A program made the position numbers and the translations under genes. Shown here piece after piece: positions 16,756 through 24,405 of a stretch of DNA of 64,000 nt. The stretch spans positions 1 to 64,000 of the forward strand of contig JANQLG010000023.1 in assembly GCA_028280715.1 (NCBI GenBank). Reading direction: 5' to 3'. The notes beneath the pieces were generated by a model, which had not been told where the DNA came from, ran no database searches, and saw only the letters and a list, made by a program, of their open reading frames with translations. This DNA is from Spongiibacteraceae bacterium (lineage in GTDB: Bacteria > Pseudomonadota > Gammaproteobacteria > Pseudomonadales > Dasaniaceae). Each line of letters starts with the position of its first letter. Position 1 is the first letter of the stretch.

Positions 16756-17334
16756 ATGAAAAAATCTATAACCAATATTTTTAGTTTATTTTTAGTTTTC
16801 TTCTTAAGTTGTGGGTCAGCACAAGCGGCCTTGATTACTCAACTTGAAGTCCAGGATAGTGACATTTTTGTGGGTGATGTATTTGATGTCACAGTGTCAT
16901 TTTTATTTGATGCTGAAACTGAATTAGGTGAAGAAGCAGAATTAACCGGTTTTGGTTTTTCTGTAGATCCTTTTGCCAGTCTCACTAATCTTTCCTATTT
17001 AGGTGCGACAGTTAATTCTTCCTTTTTCGATGATAGTGATACAGGTACAGGTTATGTCGGTGGTTTTTTGGGCGCTTTAACTCCTGTAACGGACAATATT
17101 GTTGAAGTTGCTGTACTGCAGTTTGAGGCGATTGCAAAAGGTGTCGATACTATTACCGTCGATGGGCTTTCAGATGGTTTATTCTTCGGTGCATTTTATT
17201 CAACGCTTGATACGTTTATTCCTGTAGATTTTGACATAAGTGGACAAGCTTCAGTAGATGTACCAGAACCAGGTTCTTTAAGCCTATTGGCTTTGGGAAT
17301 ATTGGCTATTGCAGGCTTTCGTAAGCGGGCTTAA
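16756..17334 (+). CDS. PEP-CTERM surface protein with cohesin-like body
   Basis: A 192-residue exported protein with signal peptide (about 1-24, ending GSAQA) and a textbook PEP-CTERM tail: VPEPGSLSLLALGILAIAGF, then RKRA. This tail is processed by an exosortase (EpsH/XrtA type), none of which is in the window. The middle is a beta-rich domain of about 140 residues. Its VGDVFDVTVSFLF, LTGFGFSVDP, and VAVLQFEAIAKGVDTITV segments follow the pattern of cohesin-like domains found in many PEP-CTERM proteins. It lies 118 bases downstream of a dockerin-bearing enzyme on the same strand. This supports, but does not prove, a cohesin-dockerin interaction. The gene is followed by two terminator hairpins. 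Confidence 0.75.
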   Translation: MKKSITNIFSLFLVFFLSCGSAQAALITQLEVQDSDIFVGDVFDVTVSFLFDAETELGEEAELTGFGFSVDPFASLTNLSYLGATVNSSFFDDSDTGTGYVGGFLGALTPVTDNIVEVAVLQFEAIAKGVDTITVDGLSDGLFFGAFYSTLDTFIPVDFDISGQASVDVPEPGSLSLLALGILAIAGFRKRA

Positions 17335-17425
17335 AGCTTAAGGAGAGAGGGAATTACAGTTAAATCAGCTTAAGCTGACATAAACTAATTCCTACTGATC
17401 CATTAACTAAGCATTTTTTGCTGAA

Positions 17426-17462
17426 AAAGGGCATAACTCTTAAGATAAGTGTTATGCCCTTT
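17426..17462 (+). terminator. Terminator hairpin after the PEP-CTERM gene (repeat copy 1)
   Basis: Perfect 12-bp arms AAAGGGCATAAC (17426-17437) and GTTATGCCCTTT (17451-17462), followed by GTGTTTTA. A closely related hairpin in the same orientation lies at 27021-27054. Confidence 0.75.
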
Positions 17463-17488
17463 GTGTTTTATAATGATCCCATTCATCG

Positions 17489-17520
17489 AACGTGATTAAG
17501 CTTGATAGCTTAATCACGTT
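17489..17520. terminator. Second strong hairpin
   Basis: Perfect 13-bp arms AACGTGATTAAGC and GCTTAATCACGTT around a 6-base loop, followed by AATTTTAATT. It stands 26 bases after the first hairpin and could be a tandem terminator or an operator. Confidence 0.55.
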
Positions 17521-18084
17521 AATTTTAATTCTGATGCATTTTATTTAGTTTTTAATCTTTTTGAGTATTTGGCAATGGCTTATCAACAACTTTGTTGGTC
17601 AAGCACAGTTATTGCAATATTTCTTCGGTTTTTCGCCAATATGCAATCCCCTCAAGTCCTACCTAGGTAGGCCCTCTAAACACTAAATGCGCTCAATTAA
17701 GGCGTCTGCTTACTCTATATCCTTGATGGATTTTAATCGATGAGTTCACTGAACTTAGTGCTTATATGACTTTCAGTTTTTACCAGTCATCTTAGCGTTA
17801 CTGTTGTTATAGAAAGACACTGCATATACTTCAAATACGTCACTCTATATTTAGAAAACTATTTTTTATATATTGAGGAGTGTTGGTACTCTGAAATATT
17901 TAGCCTTAGTGTTGACAGTTCTATTTTTATGGTGTCGGTATATCAATATCTATAATAGAATAATCTGGGATAAAAATTTTAATGAAGAAGTTCCTGTTTA
18001 TTTCAGTACTCATCGAGCTAAAAGCGTTCTCTGTGATAGTTTGTTAGTAACGAAATATATAAGAGGGAACAAGTAGAGTTAATA

Positions 18085-19221
18085 ATGCTCGAATGGATGA
18101 ACGACCCTATTTTCAACGCTTACGATATTATTTTAATGGTGACTTTTCTGGAAGCCATAATAATTTCCGGCTTCCTTTTTATTAAACCCGCCGATGAAGT
18201 CAGCCACTATTTTTTGCCAGCATTTATGATTGTTGTGGGTGCGGGGCAGCTTTGCTTTCTGGTTACCTATAATCCGGTCGTATCCATTGGGTTGGGTAAT
18301 ATACTGTCTCAGCAGTTTTTTTCCCTGATTGCCTTTGTATTTTATTGGCAGGGCCCATTGCTATACGCTTATATGCATGCCTTAACCAGTGGCGGTTATC
18401 AGTTTCGTTGGACTGATTTACTGCCGTTACCTGTTTTTCTTATTTTATTATTAACTGATCCCATGAGTTGGTTTGGCGAATTAATGGAGGATTTATTTTG
18501 GCGTGAACATATTTTTATTGGCGTAGTAGGCTTTTTTATCAATTTTATCTATGGAATATTTTGTTTACTGCATATGAGGCGTTATACCGATCGCTTGAAA
18601 GATCGTTTTTCTACGGTTGAGCACTTGGATTTCTTCTGGTTGCGTTTTTTGGCACTAGGATTTTTGGTGATATGGGGATTGGAAGTTATCCCTCCTTTTG
18701 TAATAGCGAGTACTTGGCCCTGGTGGTTGAGAGAAACTATTGTGCATGCGCCTGGTGTGATAGAACTGTTGATGCTTAATTTTCTAGTATTTTCCAGTCT
18801 TCTCTATAGTCGTAATATTGCAGCTATTGGACATTCGGCTCATGCAATGGATGAGTTGCCCGATTACAGTAGTAACATTGAGCGCGAAGCGGAACGTATT
18901 AAGCAGGTGATGGAAGCAGAACAACTCTATTTGACGCCAGGTTTGACCGTCGAGAAATTGGCTGATCACTTGGCCATTCCTGAAAAGTTAGTATCCCAGA
19001 TTGTTAATCGGCATTTTGAGATGAATTTCTATGAGTTTGTTAATAGTTATCGTGTAGGTGAGGCTAAACGTTTGTTGAAAACTGCTGAGTTACGAGATCA
19101 GCCGATTCATGTTATCTATGAGGCTGCGGGTTTTAAAAGTAAGTCCTCGTTTTTTACTTTATTTAAGAAAGCAGTCGGTATTACGCCCAGTCAATATCGA
19201 GATAAGTTTTGTGAATCATGA
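18085..19221 (+). CDS. Membrane-embedded AraC-family transcriptional regulator
   Basis: A 378-residue regulator with an integral-membrane sensor. Residues 1 to about 245 contain about seven hydrophobic segments (for example DIILMVTFLEAIIISGFLFI and IFIGVVGFFINFIYGIFCLL). The C-terminal AraC/XylS DNA-binding domain covers about residues 280-378. It has two helix-turn-helix units, LTVEKLADHLAIPEKLVSQIVN and VIYEAAGFKSKSSFFTLFKKAVGITPSQYR, the latter a near-perfect family signature. Architecture of this type allows a membrane signal to be passed straight to DNA. It is directly upstream of, and co-oriented with, the beta-1,3-xylanase operon, so it is the likely activator of that operon. The inducer is unknown. 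Confidence 0.85.
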   Translation: MLEWMNDPIFNAYDIILMVTFLEAIIISGFLFIKPADEVSHYFLPAFMIVVGAGQLCFLVTYNPVVSIGLGNILSQQFFSLIAFVFYWQGPLLYAYMHALTSGGYQFRWTDLLPLPVFLILLLTDPMSWFGELMEDLFWREHIFIGVVGFFINFIYGIFCLLHMRRYTDRLKDRFSTVEHLDFFWLRFLALGFLVIWGLEVIPPFVIASTWPWWLRETIVHAPGVIELLMLNFLVFSSLLYSRNIAAIGHSAHAMDELPDYSSNIEREAERIKQVMEAEQLYLTPGLTVEKLADHLAIPEKLVSQIVNRHFEMNFYEFVNSYRVGEAKRLLKTAELRDQPIHVIYEAAGFKSKSSFFTLFKKAVGITPSQYRDKFCES

Positions 19222-19678
19222 CTTCTTACCTGTAAATTTCATAGCGTTACTATCTACTATTACTCCACATATCGTCTTTTTACCTTTATACAAGCGGCAA
19301 CCAATCGTTGATAATTGAAAAATATGGTTTTGTAATTTTCACCTTAATACTTAGTAAAATAACGATTCAAAGACGGTTGAGTCATTTACAGTTTGATATT
19401 TAGTTAAATAATTGGTTCGAATGTTTAATTAGCGAAAAATAATTACTCGAACTCCTCCATACCTCCACTCAGGATAATAACGTGGCATATACAGAAACTC
19501 TCTATGTTGTAGAGAGTTTGAATAATTACTTGTTTGCCAAATAGATTCGGACTCCGAATAGTTTCTTAAAAATACCCTTGTTCTCGGAATTTACTCTATG
19601 CGTTGATAGCGGTCATCCCAAGCTTTGCTGGGACGGCATGATAATAATTTCTAACAATAAATTATTCATACAACCATC
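19222..19678. promoter_or_regulatory. Upstream region of the xylanase operon with dyad elements
   Basis: About 457 non-coding AT-rich bases. Two dyads stand out: AAACTCTCT-ATGTTGT-AGAGAGTTT (19495-19519) and the perfect ATTCGGA-C-TCCGAAT (19545-19559). They are 25 bases apart and 120-185 bases before the first gene. A weaker repeat TCCCAAGC...GCTGGGA follows near 19617. These are candidate regulator sites; the first could also be a terminator for the AraC-type gene, though it is 270 bases beyond its stop. Confidence 0.4.
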
Positions 19679-21229
19679 ATGAAGACATTGCGTGTGAACA
19701 GGTGGAAAACAACGAAGCCAAATGCAGCGACAAAATTTTTGGCAGTAGCGGCTTTTGGATTGTGCTTGGTCGTAGTGTCGGCTCAAGCGGCTATCGAAAC
19801 AGATGCGGTGTTACTGCCAGCTAATGGGCGGGTGTTATTAATGATGGGGCAGGATACCTCTACGCTGCGGGTCTATAAATCGGAAGTGCTGAACAATCCT
19901 TCCCATAGTGATATGCCCGCGCCTGGCGGAGTGACACTCTACACATCGATGATACCTACGTCTGCCTATCGCAACAGTGCTCCTGCCGATGCTGGTATGT
20001 ATGTTAGCGGTATCGAAGGGCCACCGACCGATGAGAGCAACGGTGAGGTGAATTTTCGTGAAACGCTGGATGCTTACGATGAGGCCAATGGTGGCAATAA
20101 AGTGGCGTTGGCGGTTGGGCTCTATCTGTCCGATGAATGGATTGGTCCTGGCAATGATGGTTACTGCGGCAATCAACCGCTACGGGCTATTATCGGGGCA
20201 TCGGGTTTGGCTGATATGGGGTACAAGGCGGCGGGTAATGATGTAGGAAAACCGGATAATCCTACCTCGCTGAGTTACCAATGGCGTTACGCAATTGATC
20301 GTATGATCGCTTGGTTTAAGGCCGAAGATCGCCCGGTGTATTTACGTATCGGTTATGAATTCGATGGCGACTGGAATTGCTATCATCCACCTTTTTATAT
20401 CGAAGCCTTTCGTCAAATTAAACGTCAAATAGACGCGCAGGGTGCCACTAATATAGCGACGGTATGGCACTCGGCTACCTATCCAAATGATAACGAACAA
20501 TATGTTCATTACGCGCCTTCGAAGGATCCAATACAGCATCTAATCAGTTGGTATCCGGGAGATGATTATGTCGACTGGATGGCCTTGTCGTTTTTTTATG
20601 GAGCAAATTATCTGCAGCATCAATGGAGTTGTCAGAATTCCAGCCGGCCTTGGACTACGCCAGAGATTTCGCCACGCGAATTACAAAATGCAATGATCAG
20701 CTTTGCCCGTGAACATCATAAGCCAGTCATGATTGCCGAGTCAGCACCACAAGGATATCAAGTGGATGAATTGACCGGTTCCTGTATATCAGAACGTACT
20801 GATCACTTGGCGCATATTCAGCTCGCTAATGGTCAGGAACTTTGGGATGTTTATTATCGGGATTACTTTCAATGGATAGAAGATAACCGCGATCAACTGC
20901 GGGCCGTCGCTTACATCAATGCTGATTGGCAATCGCAATCGCGCTGGTATTGTGCGCCAGCGAGTCGTTGTGCCCGCGGTTACTGGGGAGACACCACGAT
21001 TCAGAAAAATCGTGATGTGTTAGACAACTTTAAAGTTGAAGCACGCAAACCCTTTTATATTAATGGTGTGGATGACAACCGTGCCCACACCACTTCAGTT
21101 ATTGATGTTAACGCGTCGCCTAAAAAGTTTGCATTACCTACCACTTTATTGCTCGCAGATTCCGATTTACTGCAGAACCTGAGAAAAGTTGATGCTCGCA
21201 GGGCTCCCATGCCGCGCGCGCACAACTGA
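19679..21229 (+). CDS. GH26 beta-1,3-xylanase-like enzyme without CBM
   Basis: Exported 516-residue enzyme; a basic leader is followed by a signal peptide core (FLAVAAFGLCLVVVSAQA). The catalytic domain resembles GH26 beta-1,3-xylanases (EC 3.2.1.32): GRVLLMMGQDTSTLRVY, VYLRIGYEFDGDWN with candidate acid/base E227, WYPGDDYVDWMALSFF, and VMIAESAPQGY with candidate nucleophile E354. YINADWQSQSRW and RGYWGD match the family's C-terminal part. Compared with the neighbour at 24.4 kb it has a long insertion after the first strand and Cys-rich segments, but no CBM31 module; a non-family tail of about 50 residues ends it. It is the first gene of a three-gene operon, 27 bases before the next. No clear ribosome binding site precedes the ATG. 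Confidence 0.75.
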   Translation: MKTLRVNRWKTTKPNAATKFLAVAAFGLCLVVVSAQAAIETDAVLLPANGRVLLMMGQDTSTLRVYKSEVLNNPSHSDMPAPGGVTLYTSMIPTSAYRNSAPADAGMYVSGIEGPPTDESNGEVNFRETLDAYDEANGGNKVALAVGLYLSDEWIGPGNDGYCGNQPLRAIIGASGLADMGYKAAGNDVGKPDNPTSLSYQWRYAIDRMIAWFKAEDRPVYLRIGYEFDGDWNCYHPPFYIEAFRQIKRQIDAQGATNIATVWHSATYPNDNEQYVHYAPSKDPIQHLISWYPGDDYVDWMALSFFYGANYLQHQWSCQNSSRPWTTPEISPRELQNAMISFAREHHKPVMIAESAPQGYQVDELTGSCISERTDHLAHIQLANGQELWDVYYRDYFQWIEDNRDQLRAVAYINADWQSQSRWYCAPASRCARGYWGDTTIQKNRDVLDNFKVEARKPFYINGVDDNRAHTTSVIDVNASPKKFALPTTLLLADSDLLQNLRKVDARRAPMPRAHN

Positions 21230-21256
21230 CTATGTTAAGTCACGGAGTAAAAAACT

Positions 21257-24200
21257 ATGTTAAATAAAAAGATCGATGGAAATTATTCTAGGCATATCCC
21301 CTTAGATTTTAGATGTTTAAATTGGCGATCGAAAAGTAGTGAGCGATCGAAAAGGCATTACCGGTTGAAAAGGCATTACCAATTAAAAAGCCATCTGAGT
21401 TTAACGATCTGCCTGCTCATTAGTGGGGCCATGTTCGGAGTCAGTTCTTCAGTATTGGCAGACTTTGGTATCCGTCCTACCAGTTCGACAAGTGGTGTTA
21501 TTTATTTTCAGGATCAAAATTGGAGTGGGTCTTGGAACTATGTTTGTCTGGGTGACAATTGTGTGTCTGGAGCGAAAGTTAACGGTTATTGGGAACGAGC
21601 CGTTGATAACCTAAGTGAAGGTGTTAGTTATGGTATTCAGCTTAAGGTTCAGGACAATGCAACTGGCCAGTACATTTCTCCGATGGAGACTGTCGTATTC
21701 AGTGCCAGCGGTGGTGCTAATACCCCTCCAACGGTAGATCTGGTACCACCTTCGGGTACGGTAATCGCCGGTGACTCAATGACAGTTGCTGCTACTGCTA
21801 CCGACAGTGATGGCACTATTAGTTCAGTAACACTTTATGCCACCGCACCCGGTGGTAGTGAGCAAAATTTCGGAACAGACACCACTACCCCGTACACTTG
21901 GATCATCGATAACACCGTGGTAGGTAACTATAGCTTGCGTGCAGTGGGCGTTGATAACGATGGTGCGACAGCCGAAGACACTGCTACCAAAACTGTAAGT
22001 ACACCAGGTAATGCCGCACCAGAAGTGTCTTTGGATGGGATCAGCGGCAATCAAGTTGCAGGTGGAGCAGTAACCGTCAACTCAACAGCCAGTGATACCG
22101 ATGGTACGGTGTCATTTGTAGAATTATTTTACTCAGCGCCGAGTGCTGCAGAAGAATCTGCCGGCATGCTGACAGCTCCTCCCTATACCTGGACCATTTC
22201 AAATTTGGTAGCTGGTTCTTATGCGTTACGTGTTGTTGCCACTGATGATGATAATGCAACAGCTGAAGCTTCTGACGCGATGACGGTCGTTGATAATGGT
22301 GATCCTTCTACTGAAGATTTTGGTATAGATTCGACAAGTACTAATTCGGGTGTTTATTGGTTTACCGCCAAACCGGAATGGCCAACGACAGGTACCTTTT
22401 ACAGTTGTAAACATCTCGAAAGCGATTGTTATCCAGCTACTTTAAACAATGGTCGTTGGGAGCGGGAACAGGCAAACCTTGTTGTCGGGCAAACCTACAC
22501 TGCACAGTTGAAAGTACCAGGGTTTAGTGCTGATGACTTTCCTCAATATACTTTTGTCTGGCAAGGTAATGGTGGTGGCGATCCTGACCCAGGTGATCCT
22601 GGCGATCCAACGGATCCAGATTTTGCTCACCTCGATTGGACCTCTAACTCGCTGACCAATCACCGTGTGGGACCACCACCGCGACCAAATCCACCATCGG
22701 CATTGCGTACGCCAATTAATGGTGCTGCGCCTACATCCCACGGTTTTGCTTTTGATATTAATGGTAACCAGCTTAGTTGGCGTTGGGGTCCCCAGATCAT
22801 AAAAGGTGATGGTGATTCTGGTCTGGAAATGCATTGTTCAGATGACAACGATGCTACCTATCAAAAAGTCGCTGTAGTAGGTGGCACAGCAAGTATTCCC
22901 TGTTCTGGTGATTACAATTATTTCTTCCGTTATTTGCATCCCACTCATTCGCTGAATAACAATCCCGCCCATCGCTGGATTTGGACTGGTTTGTTTACCA
23001 CTGAAGGTGCTCGGGTTGATCCCCATAATTATCCTGCCTTTACTGACGGTTCAGCTAACTGGATGCGTTTCCGTCATCCGGTTTCTCATGATGGAACCAC
23101 AGCGGCAGTGTTAGATGCCCAACATAACAATGATCTGTTGCGCAATTTGGATCGCTACAATGTTTGGGTTGATGATTCTCCCGGTAATGTGCAGTTGGGT
23201 TTTGATGTCGATGGTAGTGTGCTGCGGGTAGAGTCTATGCGTAATACGGCTGGTGGTCCCAACGGGCAGCAGTTTTTTGCCTTGAACCAAAACCCGGGTT
23301 TTGATGGAGTCTATAGCTACGGCCAGGTGATAGCGTTTGAAATTTCCGCAGTGGCTGGTGCTACTGGTGCACAAACTTACAATGATTTTTCCTATTACAC
23401 CGTTGGTTATGGTTGGAGTAATTATGGTGACCCACGTTTGAATCCTGCCGGCAAGGCTTCTACTACGATGGTGTTATCTGATAACGGTACTTACTCCGAT
23501 TTGGAGTACAACGCCATTTTCACGCAACCGGTAACGACTATTCATTCAGAGGATATGGTGGATGATTTTATTCTGGGTCATCATCTCTTTCATGGTATCG
23601 ATCCTAATAAACAAGGTTCCACTACTTTTGATGAAGTGAAAATCGGCGCCTTTAGCTGTGGTGGGTGTCATTTCCGCGATGGTCGTGGTTTCGAAGTGGT
23701 TAACACACCTAAGGGGCCTCGCTTAGCACCACCGACTTTTGGCGTAAAACTGCTGGAGGTGATTGAGGGGCGCGAAACTGGATTTTCCTGGGATGGTTCA
23801 GCGAATACAGTAGCCGATCAAGTGCGTAATGCGTTGATCAATGATCACGGGGTTGATCCTGATGCATTACCCGGTCGAGTGTTGGAGTTGATGACTACTT
23901 ATACTGAGATGCTGACAGTACCTGCGCGTGATCCGGGAAGTTACGACCGTCCAGGTGTAGCAGAAGGAGATGTGCTGTTTAACCAGATCGGTTGCGGTGG
24001 TTGCCACACACCTGTGCAGCGTACGCGTAGTGATGCACCAGTTCATTTGCGTGATCTGACTCTACGCCCTTATACCGATATGAAATTGTGGGACCTGGGC
24101 AGTAATGACGGTAGCTTCCGTACCGCTCCGCTTTGGGGGCTTGGGCACAATATCCGTATGTTAATAAAAAATAACCTCGAGCTACTAATGATGCACGATG

Positions 24201-24328
24201 GTAGTGCTACCTCAGTGCATGAGGCTATCCAACAGCATGGCGGATCAGCATCTTCAGTGCGTAGCGCTTATAACAATTTAAGTGCCGGGGATAAACAAAA
24301 AGTGGTGGATTTTGTCGAGTCACTTTAA
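21257..24328 (+). CDS. CBM31-bearing di-haem DHOR-type cytochrome c
   Basis: A 1023-residue exported protein with an unusual domain order. The start is supported by GGAG 9 bases before the ATG. A long basic leader precedes the hydrophobic signal core (about 47-68). Residues 69-153 are a CBM31-like module (NYVCLGDNCV, VNGYWERAVDNL, LKVQDNATGQYI). Two Ig/Big-type repeats (about 157-247 and 254-345) follow, then a second CBM31-like module (about 354-440; SCKHLESDCYPATLNNGRWE) and an Asp/Pro linker. Residues about 460-735 are unassigned. The C-terminus is a DHOR (DUF1111) di-haem domain with CGGCH at 801-805 and 913-917, LRPYTDMKLWDLG, and MMHDGSATSVHEAIQQHGG. The inference is a redox enzyme or electron carrier targeted to beta-1,3-xylan. 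The exact reaction is unknown. Confidence 0.8.
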   Translation: MLNKKIDGNYSRHIPLDFRCLNWRSKSSERSKRHYRLKRHYQLKSHLSLTICLLISGAMFGVSSSVLADFGIRPTSSTSGVIYFQDQNWSGSWNYVCLGDNCVSGAKVNGYWERAVDNLSEGVSYGIQLKVQDNATGQYISPMETVVFSASGGANTPPTVDLVPPSGTVIAGDSMTVAATATDSDGTISSVTLYATAPGGSEQNFGTDTTTPYTWIIDNTVVGNYSLRAVGVDNDGATAEDTATKTVSTPGNAAPEVSLDGISGNQVAGGAVTVNSTASDTDGTVSFVELFYSAPSAAEESAGMLTAPPYTWTISNLVAGSYALRVVATDDDNATAEASDAMTVVDNGDPSTEDFGIDSTSTNSGVYWFTAKPEWPTTGTFYSCKHLESDCYPATLNNGRWEREQANLVVGQTYTAQLKVPGFSADDFPQYTFVWQGNGGGDPDPGDPGDPTDPDFAHLDWTSNSLTNHRVGPPPRPNPPSALRTPINGAAPTSHGFAFDINGNQLSWRWGPQIIKGDGDSGLEMHCSDDNDATYQKVAVVGGTASIPCSGDYNYFFRYLHPTHSLNNNPAHRWIWTGLFTTEGARVDPHNYPAFTDGSANWMRFRHPVSHDGTTAAVLDAQHNNDLLRNLDRYNVWVDDSPGNVQLGFDVDGSVLRVESMRNTAGGPNGQQFFALNQNPGFDGVYSYGQVIAFEISAVAGATGAQTYNDFSYYTVGYGWSNYGDPRLNPAGKASTTMVLSDNGTYSDLEYNAIFTQPVTTIHSEDMVDDFILGHHLFHGIDPNKQGSTTFDEVKIGAFSCGGCHFRDGRGFEVVNTPKGPRLAPPTFGVKLLEVIEGRETGFSWDGSANTVADQVRNALINDHGVDPDALPGRVLELMTTYTEMLTVPARDPGSYDRPGVAEGDVLFNQIGCGGCHTPVQRTRSDAPVHLRDLTLRPYTDMKLWDLGSNDGSFRTAPLWGLGHNIRMLIKNNLELLMMHDGSATSVHEAIQQHGGSASSVRSAYNNLSAGDKQKVVDFVESL

Positions 24329-24405
24329 GTTTTCAAACCTTGTTCAGACTGGGAAGTTTTTCCCAGTCGTGAATTTCCCTAAATTAATTATTAAAGGAAT
24401 ATTCA

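Larger units (their letters stand above)
17335..18084. other. Gene-poor region with two terminator hairpins
   Basis: About 750 bases between the PEP-CTERM gene and the AraC-type regulator. It contains the hairpins at 17426-17462 and 17489-17520, and then AT-rich sequence. A 67-codon frame from 17873 has only a TTG start and no recognisable features; it may instead be the regulator's leader. No RNA gene was recognised. Confidence 0.5.

Noticed and set aside
17873-18076. 67-codon frame before the AraC-type regulator
   Set aside because: TTG start, no convincing ribosome binding site, no family features; it may be leader sequence. Noted only in the gap description.
19415-19440. GGTTCGAATG resembling a tRNA T-loop
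   Set aside because: No acceptor or anticodon stems could be paired around it.
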